A stretch of 64,000 nt of DNA from Petunia secreta (lineage: Eukaryota; Streptophyta; Magnoliopsida; Solanales; Solanaceae), in assembly GCA_029990175.1 (NCBI GenBank), contig JARKIP010000021.1, positions 19,411,501 to 19,475,500 of the forward strand, in the 5' to 3' direction. The notes below the pieces were generated by a model. The model ran no database searches. It was not told the origin of the DNA and worked only from the letters and a program-made list of their open reading frames with translations. A program made the position numbers and the translations under genes. The number at the start of each line of letters is the position of its first letter. Position 1 is the stretch's first letter. This document shows, one piece after another, positions 46,388 to 57,574 of this stretch.

Positions 46388-47144
46388 CTTCACTTACTAT
46401 ATTAAACTTAAATTTAAAAATTAATGTAATTTTTTTGTAGAAAATTTGAAGCATCCATACAAATTATTTGTGATCAAAGGGTCAAATACAGACCATCATT
46501 ATTCTCTCTGAAAAATTTTCTTTTAATTTTTTTGGTCTTAAGAGGATTCTATTTTTACCTATATATAATATTTTGAGACGTTGTAAAACAATAGAGGATA
46601 TCTCATTACTAATTGAAAAATATTATGAACGGGGGTTATATATTTTTTTCAGGTAACTTAGAAAATGAGTAAATAAGTAATTTAAATATAAGATATATAT
46701 ACGAAAAGACGTCTCATAATATATTAAACCATGCAGATATTTTTACTCTGTATGTCCAGTAACTTTTATTTTGAATTAAAAATAGTCATATTTAAAAATA
46801 TTTATCTAAGCTGATCATTTAGCAAAAACATATTTCATTCCATAACCGCATATACCCCAAGCTTGTATACCCCATAGCCACAGTATATCTTAATGATATA
46901 CAATATCTTCAATTGTATATCTTTCTAGTATAAATATACCCAAATGGTATAGAAGTTTGATACCCAATGGTATACTCCAATATTGTGGCTGTGTGGCTAC
47001 AGAATGTTTAAACAATACTTGGACCATGGTGAGGTAATATTTTAGTGTGGACTGATTAGTTTTGAAAGCTTCCAAATATATTATGCTCCTGCGAAAACTT
47101 CTATTTGTTAAATTTATTTCTAACGGTTGAATTTATGCATGTTT
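46388..47144. other. Intergenic DNA between LINE and copia element
   Basis: Very AT-rich; around 46850-47000 there are several TATACC/GTATAC-rich variants (GTATACCCC, ATGGTATA). No gene is visible. Confidence 0.4.
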
Positions 47145-47537
47145 TGTTAGAATCTGCACTTTCGAAAATAAACTGAAAAACAAAAAGAGATGAAATAGAA
47201 AATTCTGAGCCAACATTATACTGCTTGTCCTTAAGAAATCTAATCCCCTCACAGTTACTCAAGGTTGTGGATTAATTTCTCCCAGGTTAGAACGGAATTA
47301 CCCTTACTGTGATAGCGGTAATTCAAATCACAGTAAACAGCGAACTCAAATTCGGTAGCAAATCACAACACGACTCTAGAGGAGAGGAGAAATATTTAGT
47401 TGTGTATATTTTCTAAAATGAGGAAGTGTCTCACTATTTATATACCAAGATGGGTGTAAAGAAAAGGTGTGAAACCTTTTCAACAAAGAAGTGCTTATGG
47501 TGTCTTTTCTCATTCACACCTATTCAATACCCCAACA
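47145..47537 (-). repeat. 3' LTR of the copia element (393 bp)
   Basis: On - it runs TGTTGGGGTATTG...AGATTCTAACA. It is matched by the right copy from 49621 on, apart from small changes. It keeps the ~120 bp (47419-47537) that the right copy has lost. Confidence 0.8.
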
Positions 47538-47539
47538 AT

Positions 47540-48560
47540 CCCCTACATGAATGGGGAATGGCTCTATGATAAAAATGTGCAGAAACTTGTGTGATTTGCA
47601 AGTAAGAACTAATTGCATCTGGATAAGTAGGTTTCCCTTTGAACTTTCCGTAGTGAACATATATTGGATATACTCGGTCAATCGGTAGATTTGATATCTT
47701 TGAACCGTCGAGCTTTGATGTATACCTAGACAATATATGTCACACAGTTAGCCCTTGGTCGTCTTTTGTTCTCATTGTTGTGTTCATTTCAGCCATGAAC
47801 ATCGCCTGGTTCATGAGTGCGTAGAGAATTGGCCTTACAGAATTCTCCTTGAAGCGGCTTCCACTTCACACTCACATAAGTGATTTCAGAACGTGTAATC
47901 CCGTAGATCTACACTGTTTGACAAATCCTGTATCAAACTTAAATTATCATTAAAAAATATCTTTAACATTTTATCCTTGGTATTAAACATTGTCTTATTA
48001 AGAGAATGGGTTAAGTTGTTTGACAATGTTGGAGCGGTCGTACATAATATTGTTTGAGCTTCTTTAACCTAGATCTTGGGATCTCCAGTCTTCTAGGTAG
48101 ATTTACCGCCATGAAGACTTGTCCTCGGCCATAGTCACATTCCCTTGATCTCAACTCCCTCTCTACTTAGGCCTTTTATAAGTGGATCCAACACATTATC
48201 ACTTGACCTTATGTAGTCAATTGTGATAATTCCTCTAGAGAGCAGTTTTTAACGATTTTATGTCTTCATCGTATGTGCGATATTTCTGTTACACATAACG
48301 CTCCTAGCCCGTCCTATAGCCAATTGACTATCACAATGTATACAAATTGGTGTCAATGACTTGGGCCAAAATAGAATATCTTCAAGGAAATTCCAGAGCC
48401 ATTCAGCTTCTTAATCTACCTTGTCTAAGGCAATGAACCCGGCTTTTATTATAGAGCGTTTATTTGCTATTCTTAATTTAGCATCTTTATATCAATAGCT
48501 TGAAATGGTTGCATCAGTTGTGCGCACAACCTTTTCATATTTAATATATTTCTCAACAAT
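47540..48560 (-). pseudogene. Copia polyprotein C-terminal remains (RNase H)
   Basis: Minus-strand fragments in several frames read like the end of copia polyproteins: IALDKAGLEAEWLRNFLEDI, PICIHCDSQSAIGRARS, GIITIDYIRSSDNVLDPLIK and GLSREGVEIKG. These are the typical RNase H and tail segments. A non-coding 3' region follows down to the polypurine tract. No intact frame remains. Confidence 0.75.
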
Positions 48561-49224
48561 TTCAGCATATTCCTAGCATTTATCTGCTATTGATACCCAA
48601 ATTATAGCACTTTCACTGCTTATACAAATCCAAGACGATATGGACTTTTATAATCGTCATTGGTTGGTTCAATACTAAAATCCAACTTGATATGGATTTT
48701 ATCATTAATATCATCGGTTGTTTTACAACTTTATAGACCAACATAATAATTTATTCGTTCATTAACGATCATGTCTATACAAAGCTCTTTTAACCGAGAT
48801 ATTTTTTAAGCAATACCGTTTCATGAAAGAATACTACCTTCTAAAAAGGCACGTAACCAATCATCAAAATTGGTAGATTCATCAACTAGTCGGTCCAAAA
48901 TAGCACTAGTTATGAATTGAAAAATTATCATGTCAATATTCACTAAGGACTCGTGGGGTTAAGAGAAAAAGAATCATGTCTAATTCTTCTAAATAAAATA
49001 GACATTAAGCCTAATTATGCATACGTCAAATGCTCCCACATTTCAAATATTTCAAGTGCCTTATTTCATAGAACTCAAATTACTTTTTTTTTTTTTGAGT
49101 TCTAAACATTATGCACAAAGCATGTACATTTATCCATTTCACTTGAACGAATTGCAAGATGCTTTTCTTTGTTTGTTACTTTCTCTCTGCAAGAGACAAC
49201 TACCAAAATTTTACTCCACATTTT

Positions 49225-49565
49225 CCCACTTAATAATACGGCGAAGTTTTTAATCTTCAAAGCCGATTCATTACAAAAGTGAAGTTTTTAATCTTCAAAC
49301 CGTTTCAATACAATGGCGAAGTTTTTAATCTTCAAACCAAATATAAAAGTACAGTGAAGATTTTATATCTTCAAACTGATTTAATATAAAGTGAAGTTTT
49401 TATATCTTCAAACTGCAAATAAAAATATAAATAATTTCAATAATCCGTTGAAGTTTTAGTCTTCAAAACGGAATATTAAAATTGGAGTAGAAAATCTTTT
49501 CAGATTTTAGTCTCCAGAAACAATAAGAGTTTGGAGTAGAAATTTTTTCCAGATTTTAATCTCCA
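49225..49565. repeat. Array of short GAAG...CTTC hairpin units in the copia leader
   Basis: Units of about 40-50 bp carry GAAGTTTTTAATCTTCAAA or variants (49241, 49279, 49317, 49357, 49393, 49449); two related units of GGAGTAGAAA...AGATTTTAGTCTCCA type follow. Each can form a short hairpin (GAAG/CTTC or GGAG/CTCC arms). The array lies just inside the 5' LTR of the minus-strand element. Confidence 0.75.
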
Positions 49566-49737
49566 TTACCAGTTCAATATCGATTAGCAGATCAGAGAAA
49601 TAAATTAGATTTCTTAAGATTGTTAGAATCTGCACTTTCGAAAATAAACTGAAAAATAAAAAGAGATGAAATAGAAAATTTCGAGCTAACAGTATACACT
49701 GCTTGTCCTTAAGAAATCTAATCCCCTTACAGTTACC

Positions 49738-50867
49738 CGGGTCTTTCGAAAAAAAGACCCTTTTCAAGTATTTTTTAGTTAAATGACCCTCAAGTTATTT
49801 TTCTTAACTAGATAACCCTTTTTTCTGTTTAACAAAATTAGAGTTAATTCTTAGCCTAATCAAGTCACCCCAACTTTTCTTATTTACACAAACCCCCCTC
49901 CCACTATTTCCCCTCCCCTTTCTCCCCCATTTCTCTTCCATCCCCCTCTATCTTCCCTATCCTTCTCCACCGTGCCTCATCCTCTTCCACCGCTGCAACG
50001 CCTTCTGCTCCTCTTCATCCCATTTCTCGCCGCCTCTTCCAAACAACCTGATGATGCTGAAAATAGCCGAGAGTTGATGAATCGAATCCTGATTGTTTAA
50101 ACAACTAGGAGTCGATGAAAACAACCAGGAGTCGATTCATCAACTCTCAGTTGTTTGAATCGACCGAAAGTTGTTTGAATAAACCGAGAGTTGATTAATC
50201 AACTTGTGGTTGCTTAGTTCAAAACAACCATAAGTTGATTAACCAACTCTCGGTTGATTCAAACAACTTTCGGTCGATTCAAGCAACTGAGAGTTGATGA
50301 ATCGACTCTTGGTTGATTCAACCAACTTCAAAATTTTGTTTGACGGACTGCAGAAGCATCTCCAATATTTAAAAAAAATTAAAATATTCTACCACTAAAT
50401 CTTCACAGCAAATACAAAACACAATGGAAAGAAGAAATAAATGAAGAAGAAGAAGAAGATAAATGAAGAAAACACACAAAGATAAGAATGGAGATGGTTA
50501 AAATGTAAAAAAAAAAATGAACGGAGGAGATAAAAAATGAAATGAGGGAGAAGACGAAGAAGAAAGAAGGAGAAAATGAAGAAAGAGAGCAGATTGGGAA
50601 GAAGGGGAATAAGGAAAAAAAGAAGTAGTAGAAGAGAGAGAAGAATGGGGGGAAATGAAAAGTTTAAAATTTGAAATTTGAATGTGGGTTTAAGTGATAT
50701 ATTTTCAGATTTTTGACATACCCCACAAGTTTTTAAAATTCTAATCTAGCCCCCATTCCACTTAAACACATACTTAACATTTTTCTAGTTCAAAGAAAAG
50801 GAAAAAGAAAATAAAGGGTTACTTTTTTAATTGAAGACTTGGAGAGTCCTTTTGGTTAAATCTTCAC
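49738..50867. mobile_element. 1.13-kb fold-back/MITE-type element inside the copia LTR
   Basis: The LTR sequence is interrupted here, with the 8-bp CAGTTACC at 49730-49737 repeated at 50868-50875. The ends carry related AAGTxxTTxxTTTTTAGTTAAATGACCC-like sequences in inverted order, but clean terminal repeats are not evident. The interior has a C-rich stretch (49880-50040), a long perfect-looking hairpin (50131-50306), and an AG-rich stretch (50430-50660). There is no coding capacity. The 8-bp duplication suggests hAT-type mobilisation. Confidence 0.75.
50131..50306. repeat. Long hairpin, 73-nt arms, 30-nt loop
   Basis: Arm 50131-50203 and the reverse complement of 50234-50306 match at 70 of 73 positions; weaker pairing continues outside (about 50118 and 50319). 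The arms consist of variants of GTTGATTCAAACAACT, CAACTCTCGGTTG and AATCGACCGAAAG. Such a structure, if transcribed, would be a precursor for small RNAs. Confidence 0.92.
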
Positions 50868-51034
50868 CAGTTACCTAAGGTTGTGGATTAATTTCTCCCA
50901 GGATAGAACGGAATTACCCTTACTGTGATAGCGGTAACTCAAATCACAGTAAACAACTAACTCAAATTCGGTAGCAAATCACACGACGACTCTAGAGGAG
51001 AGGAGAAATATTTAGTTGTGTATATTTTCTAAAA

Positions 51035-51070
51035 CTAGTTTTTGGGCACGCGCTTTGCTTGTGTATCCCA
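51035..51070 (-). mobile_element. Helitron-like 3' terminus
   Basis: On - the sequence ends GCGCGTGCCCAAAAACTAG: a GC-rich inverted region followed by CTAG. It joins the copia LTR exactly between an A (51034) and what in the intact LTR is a T (47419), matching Helitron insertion between A and T. The 5' end to the right was not found. Confidence 0.5.
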
Positions 51071-51956
51071 TACTAATTATTACAAATATTTTAAAATAAT
51101 ATAATAATAAAAAATATGCGTACAAATATTATTTTTCTATTAGGATCACAGTTATTATTTGTAGTTGTGCACATTCAACTGAATTGGCATCACCTTGTTT
51201 CTAAATTGCAAATGCTTGAAGTTGTAGTCTTATCCTTTATAGCACACATACATATAAAAAGTTGTCGAATAAAAATACTATTTCGTAGAAGTTGTATAGA
51301 ATTTTGATCAACATATACCTACCTTGAGGATGGCTAGCAGAACAGGGTAAAATTTGTGGTGTATACCTGCAAAATAATACAGTTATTACTCCTGATAAAT
51401 ATAAGTGATAGTCATTAAAATCAGAGAATTTATTTAAAGTATTTAAATCATAATTGGTAACTTTATCCTTTGTGAATTACCAATACATCCGCAAATTTTG
51501 TGATCGGTGGAAAGATTGCTTGGAAACCTGATTTGCTAAGAAGATATTGTTATAATCTGAAGGTTGAAAATACATGTAACTGGACAACGCGATTCATATA
51601 TATGTGCAGGTCTTTAAATAGTAAGAAAAATTAGAAATAAGTTCTAACCAAAAGATGAGGTAAAGGCCGAATAAAACTTTAACCAATTGTTATCCAATTT
51701 TCATAGCAATGCAAAAAGGAATAGAAGGCTATTCATAACTATGAAGTACCGGTGGAAGGCCAAAATACTAAACAAAGAAGAGTTATATAATAATCATTAG
51801 ATTTCTCTAACAGATCAGATACAATGTACAAATTGAACTTGGATATATGAAAAGGCATCTAACTCCTCTTAATAAAAGCAGTCCACGTTAACACACATTC
51901 GTGGCCATTTCTTCTTTTGTGTTGTTATCTCATAACAAAATCTTTTTATAGTTATA
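51071..51956. other. AT-rich DNA, possibly Helitron interior
   Basis: No gene or repeat that I can define. Confidence 0.4.
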
Positions 51957-51973
51957 TGGAATGCATTTACATT

Positions 51974-52139
51974 AGCTATTATATGTTTTTAAAGGTGTTC
52001 TCTTATATGTTCTTTTTTCTAGCCGAGAGTCTATCGGAAACAACCTCTCTAACTTGGTGGGGGTAAGTCTGGTACATCTTACCCTCCCCAGACCCCACTG
52101 GTGGGACACACCGGGTATGTTGTTGTTGTTGTTGTTGTT
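51974..52139 (+). mobile_element. SINE (TS-like 3' part) with 17-bp target duplication
   Basis: TGGAATGCATTTACATT occurs at 51957-51973 and 52140-52156, perfectly. Between them lie 166 bp whose 3' half is the standard Solanaceae SINE end: GAGTCTATCGGAAACAACC, TACCCTCCCCAGACCCCACT, GGGACACACCGGGTATG and a tail of TTG repeats. The tRNA-like head is missing, so it is a 5'-truncated or shortened copy. Perfect duplications suggest a fairly recent insertion. Confidence 0.92.
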
Positions 52140-52331
52140 TGGAATGCATTTACATTTTTGCACAAAAAAAAATTAAATAATTCTTGCATGAAGGGCAAAA
52201 TGATCCTTCGCTTTTTTCCTATTTTGGTCAGCAATATTATTGTTATTTATTATTGTTTTAATAGCAACAAAGTAATGTTCAACAATTTCAATTGTATGTG
52301 GGTTCCTCTAACATAGCAAATATGTAGGTTG

Positions 52332-52640
52332 TGTTGTAAAATAAAGGTAAAAGAGTGCAAGAACAAGACGAAATATATGAGAGGAGAAGGAAGAACTTGT
52401 ATTATTCTCAAAGTGTTTCCAGTGTGTCTTCCATAGACAAAGTGTCCTCTATTTATAGGACACCAATACATAGGAAGTTACAAGTCATCCCAAAGGTTAC
52501 AAGAATTAATAGGTGACTAAATGAGGAATTAAGTAGGAGAAAGTGGGGATGAATTAAGTAGGAGAAAGTGGGGTAGTAAATCATAAGTTAGTGGTGAGTA
52601 GTGGTCATCCACATTAATACAAATACATGGATTTACAACA
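52332..52640 (-). repeat. 3' LTR (309 bp)
   Basis: Differs from the other LTR at two positions (CC versus CA near 52420; C versus T near 52443). It contains a 24-bp tandem duplication (GAATTAAGTAGGAGAAAGTG, twice, about 52531-52573). Confidence 0.93.
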
Positions 52641-55600
52641 CTCCCCCTTGGATGACCATTTTGAAGGTAATGTGCCCTTACTAGAAAAAACCCGGTGGGA
52701 AAAAGCCCAGTGAAGGAAAAAAGAGTATACACTTCCTTTAATACGCCTTTAAAGCTGCCTCATTAAAAACCTTACAAGTAAAACCCAAGTGGGATAAAAC
52801 CTTGTTAAGGGAAAAAGAGTGCATCGCGTACTTTACCCCCCCTGATGAAAACATCATTCAATATCTTGAAGACGACACATTCCAATCTTGTAAATCAGCT
52901 TCTCAAATGTTGAGATTGGCAATGACTTAGTGGACAGATCCGCGAAACTATCACTGGAGTGAATTCTTCAGCATTAACTTCATCATTCTTTTGAAGATCA
53001 CGACTGAAAAGGAATCTTGTTGAATATTTGTCTCCTCAGTTGTATCTCCTTTTAGCTGAACTATCCATACAATATTTCATATAATATTACTGGGATCCTC
53101 GTCTTCAAAGAAATACCACATTGTTGTTGAATATGTTGAGTCCTTGATCTCAGTTACCAATCTTGTCGCATAGTTTCAAGAATGACTATTATCTCTTCAT
53201 AAATTGAAGATGTAGCAGCAACAATTGATTTTATAAAATGCCACAATATAGGTATTCTACCACAACAAATAAATACCAAGTTGATATCAAGCTTTGTGGA
53301 TCAAGTAGATATCATGTACTCTTCTGATGTCTTCGCATTGAGGAAGAACTGTATCTTACCAATAAGCTCATAAAAAAAGCTATAACCAGTGGAGTATATT
53401 TGGTAAGATACTTCAACGCACCAATTTCATTAAAATATAATATTTAAATATCAAGAATCTCGCAAACGCAATTTTTCCACATGTGGCCGGATTGTTTTAA
53501 TTCGTATAAATATTTATGAAGCTTCATTGAATAGGTTTCCCGGGAACCTTTACATTCTTCAAGGATTTTGAATCCTTCAAGGATAAATATATTGTTGCTC
53601 AATGAGCCATATAAAAGGTTGTTACAACATTCATACGCATATCAAGTCTTTAATGCACTGCCAGACATATAACATACCTGAAGGTGATTGCATCCACCAA
53701 AAAGGAAAATATAGCTCCATATAATCAATGTCACATCTTTGTGCCTCAAGTCATACTTTATATTTAACGACTTATTATTATCAATATTTTTGCACAAAAA
53801 TATTTTTGTACACCACTGGCTTTGCACCTTCAGGTGTTTGGACTATAGATCCAAAAACTTCACGTCACTCGAGTGAAGCCAATTTTTGCTTGAATGCATT
53901 TTGCTATTTGTGCCAATAATTTCATGTCTGTATTCCTAACAGACTTAAGCTCAAGATCCTCATAATCATAAAATATTGAGCTTTATAATATATGTAAGAT
54001 ATCGTCGACGATAATTTCATATCTCAGTTCTCAATCCGACATAACATATTGAGATCTCTTCACATTCATAAATTTTCAGGTACCTGAACCTCTCCTGATG
54101 AGATTTTATGAAGTGTTATGTCGTGGGCTATTTTAGAGCCCTGCCTCCTTATTTGACCATCTCAAATATTTGCTCCTTTCCTTTTTCAAGGACTTTTACC
54201 TTTGGAACCGAATGGTCTACCACGCTTCAGACGTGCCTTAGACTCATTTACATAAATAGATTGTCTCACCAGGACATCAGGAGCATTAGCAGCTGGAATA
54301 TAATATTTTTCTTTGGATCAGTAATGCGTCTGGCAGTGACTTGTATTATCTTTATATGAGGATCATAATCAAATGATAATTTAATTTATTTATTCCTCAG
54401 CTGCTTTAATTTCTCCCCCTAATATTAGCCAAACTAACATTCGTTCCCAACCCATATATGGGATCCATCTTTGTGCGTTGCGGTGGAGCAATTGATAATA
54501 TACCGCACATAAAATTATTAGATGGAAAATATTCGATTCCTGACCCTGAACCAATTATGAGGGGGAATTCATTTGGTGGCATGTCGCGCACAAGTGCTGC
54601 TTTATGGATATACCATATTTCATACCTGATTTAGGTAGCATTGTTCTCATATGCATGGTTTAGCGATTGGAGGCTTTCAATATATGAATCTGCTAAACTT
54701 GCTTGCCAACATTATCAAGATAACTTATCTTGATTGCATAATCTGGAAATATGCTCAAAATAAGATTTATTTAAGCAAATACTTAACCTCGCAAGTACTA
54801 TTGCGGATTTGTAATAAAACGCACATGTGACCTTATCATAGATGCATCTATTTATAATAATTATATGGTCCACATGGCGGGTGAACGGGCCCATATTCAC
54901 CTTTTATACATTCCAGAAGTGCGGGGATCCTGATCCCAAATTTAGTTGGTCGAATAATTTATTTATCTTGAGAACAAATAGCACAAAAAGAATTCTTGAA
55001 GAATCGTGATTCTTCAGTATATACCCATGTGAATTCTCATTTATATACTTTGTGCATCATATTTGAACCGAAATGGTCAAACCGGTCATGCCAACTTACA
55101 AATTTATTCATCTAGTAAACTTCTAGTTTACTGTAGCATGGGCATTGTAACAATAAACTAAAAGTTTATTGTGGCATGCACATATAATTTTACCACACTT
55201 ATATTTTGAGTAGTGCATACTCGAGGAAGAGACAGGGAGCCTTTCAAGCACATATATCTCACCCGATATTCTTATATTTATATGGTACAAACTGGAGGAA
55301 GAGGCGGGTAACCTTTTATTATATACATATGTCTTACCCGCTATGACTGTAGTAATATGAAGATATTAAATCTTCCCATATTTGTAGTCTCAATATGATA
55401 GCAATTTCGAAAAATATATTTGAAACTTAATAAGTTTCTTTGAGACATACTACAGTAAATATTTCATCAATCTCATTCCTCCAGGTAGTAATATTTTGGC
55501 TCTTCCGGAGCACTCAAATAGCTTTGTACTACCATATATTATATTACACCAACCATATGGTGAATATCTCCTTTCAAGGAGAAAATCATATTATTTTTCT

Positions 55601-55729
55601 CATGGTAAAATCATCATAGGCAAGATCAATTTCTTGCTTCACTTGCTCTTATGTAATTCATAATAATACATAATTATGGCGTACGTTCTGTACGAGAGCA
55701 ATGACCATTTATGCCACAATAAATAGTAG

Positions 55730-55870
55730 AATTATTATAGTCGAACCTTTTCTAGAGGTGAGTTGTGGTACTTTATCAACCACGCATGGGCACGTCCATA
55801 TTCATCTTTCTCGAACCTCTTCTGGAGGTGAGTTTTGATATTTTATCACATATTGCCACATTCACTTCGG
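55730..55870. repeat. Duplicated ~70-bp block in the copia interior
   Basis: TCGAACCTTTTCTAGAGGTG (55741) recurs as TCGAACCTCTTCTGGAGGTG (55812), each followed by AGTT and TTTATCA. Two diverged units. Confidence 0.65.
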
Positions 55871-56114
55871 TGAACGGGTCTATATTCATAATTTTTATTA
55901 TGAATTGTCTCATTCACTGCAAGGAATGGACCATAATCATTTGGACTTGCTTCATGCTCATATGATACATTGAGGGCATTATTATATTTACCGTTTGAAC
56001 GGTTACTTTTTGAGAACCCTCATTGTTCTCTTATCTATTTCACAATGATGATTATTATTTCATCCCTTGCCACGTCCACATCCATGGTCTCTATCATGGT
56101 AATTATTTTATCGT

Positions 56115-56390
56115 CTTTTAAACATAAAATTATTTGCCTTCTTTCAGACATAAAGACATTTTGCCTTCTTTCAAGCATATGATATTGTGTCTTCTTTCAG
56201 ACATAATGATAATTTGCCTTCTTTCAGGCATATTATGTATTGCTACTATATTTACATCTGAGAATGGAGCATTATGTTGTGCTCCCACATTCACCTTATG
56301 GAATGGAGCTTGTCTTGCTCCCACATTTATCTTAGGGAATGGAGCATATATTGCTCCCACATTCACCTTTATGAATGGAGCCTATTTAGT
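56115..56390 (-). repeat. Two coding-type tandem arrays in the copia interior
   Basis: First array: TTTGCCTTCTTTCAGACATA-type units of about 31 bp, four to five copies (56115-56235). Second: GCTCCCACATTCACCTT-type units of about 39 bp, three copies (56260-56385). On - both can be read in one open frame (56366-56130) giving EGK/RR-rich and NVGA-x-x-x-APF repeats, the longest open stretch of the element. Confidence 0.75.
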
Positions 56391-57574
56391 GGACGGGCTT
56401 CATGATTTTTATCAAAAATACTTTATCTTTTTTATAATACTTTAGTTTGCCTCAATCATCATTATGCCATCAATATCTTATTATCGCAAAAGCGTGTTAC
56501 ACCATAATACATTAGGAGTTGAATATGATGTGTTACCCTTAACTAATGGCATAATAGGCCAAAGTGTGTACATATAATGTGATTTGAAGTACAATACTCA
56601 AAGGTACTCATGCTTCGTGTAATTGAAACATATTACTGTAATCATGTACCAATGATATAGTACTAATATATCGGGTAAAGATCATTAAAAAAATCAGCAT
56701 TATTTCTCCGGTCTCCACTTACCAAGAGTATAAAAATTTATACCCAACTATAAATCAAAGAAGCATTCTTTAAAAATTACCATATTTGTTTCATTCCATA
56801 TATCCATGTGAGAGTAAAATATTAACCATACTGCATAATCCATGTTTGCTCTCACAAGCAGTTTACCTTGAAACATGAGTAGAACTGATCTACAATATCA
56901 TGTTGCTAGGCCATGCACCCTTAAATTGTTGTCAAATGATAGCTACAAAATCAACCAAACAATGGAAGAATAGAAAAAAGTTGTAGTCAGTGAAAGGTTT
57001 CCACAATTTAAAGTGGTATAAATCAAAATGAAAATAGGGTACTATTAATTTTGAGATTAACAAAAACCATAATATGAAGGAATTTAGAAACAAAAAAAAA
57101 AACTTATCTTGTGTTAGCAATCAGAGCGTTGGCTTCTATCAATTGCATCATAATTTGCTTTTCATTTCTTCTAAATCGTGTAATAAAGTAGAGACTCGTG
57201 CTGATAATGTGTTGTAAAATAAAGGTAAAAGAGTGCAAGAACAAGACGAAATATATGAGAGGAGAAGGAAGAACTTGTATTATTCTCAAAGTGTTTCAAG
57301 TGTGTCTTCCATAGACAAAGTGTTCTCTATTTATAGGACACCAATACATAGGAAGTTACAAGTCATCCCAAAGGTTACAAGAATTAATAGGTGACTAAAT
57401 GAGGAATTAAGTAGGAGAAAGTGGGGATGAATTAAGTAGGAGAAAGTGGGGTAGTAAATCATAAGTTAGTGGTGAGTAGTGGTCATCCACATTAATACAA
57501 ATACATGGATTTACAACAGGTTGAAAATTTCCCCGCCTTTATAAATCTCAAATATACGTAAAAATTTCGCCCAG

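Larger units (their letters stand above)
47145..51034 (-). mobile_element. Ty1/copia retrotransposon, degenerate, with nested insertions
   Basis: The left copy is the 3' LTR (47145-47537; on - it starts TGTTGGGGTATTG and ends ATTCTAACA), next to a polypurine tract GTAGGGGAT on -. The right LTR copy starts at 49621, is split at 49738-50867 by another element, and breaks off at 51034. Between them on - are remains of copia RNase H and the polyprotein end (ICIHCDSQSAIG; then NVLDPLIKGLSREGVE and GLRPRTS-like remains, about 48450-48090). Stops are frequent. Confidence 0.8.
52680..57120 (-). pseudogene. Remains of copia gag-pol
   Basis: Short minus-strand fragments recall copia polyproteins: an integrase-to-RT linker with RLKRGRPFGSKGKSP, a piece like the RT region (VFGSIVQTPEGAKPVVYK), and the LYELKQSGHMW motif near 53500-53480. 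Gag-proximal DNA (56040-56400) codes a repetitive segment (NVGA-x-x-APF units). In-frame stops occur every few tens of codons over the whole stretch. The element therefore could not make its own proteins. Confidence 0.75.
52332..57518 (-). mobile_element. Copia-type LTR retrotransposon with young LTRs and ruined coding region
   Basis: LTRs 52332-52640 and 57210-57518 (309 bp each, TGTTGTAAA...TTTACAACA) differ at two positions. The 5-bp duplication GGTTG flanks the element (52327-52331 and 57519-57523). The polypurine tract on - (CAAGGGGGAG, just right of 52640) and the site next to the right LTR (on -: ATTATCAGCACGAG) set the orientation as minus. Interior fragments on - recall copia pol (ARLKRGRPFGSKGK near 54230; LKQSGHMW near 53490), all with many stops. 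Confidence 0.92.
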
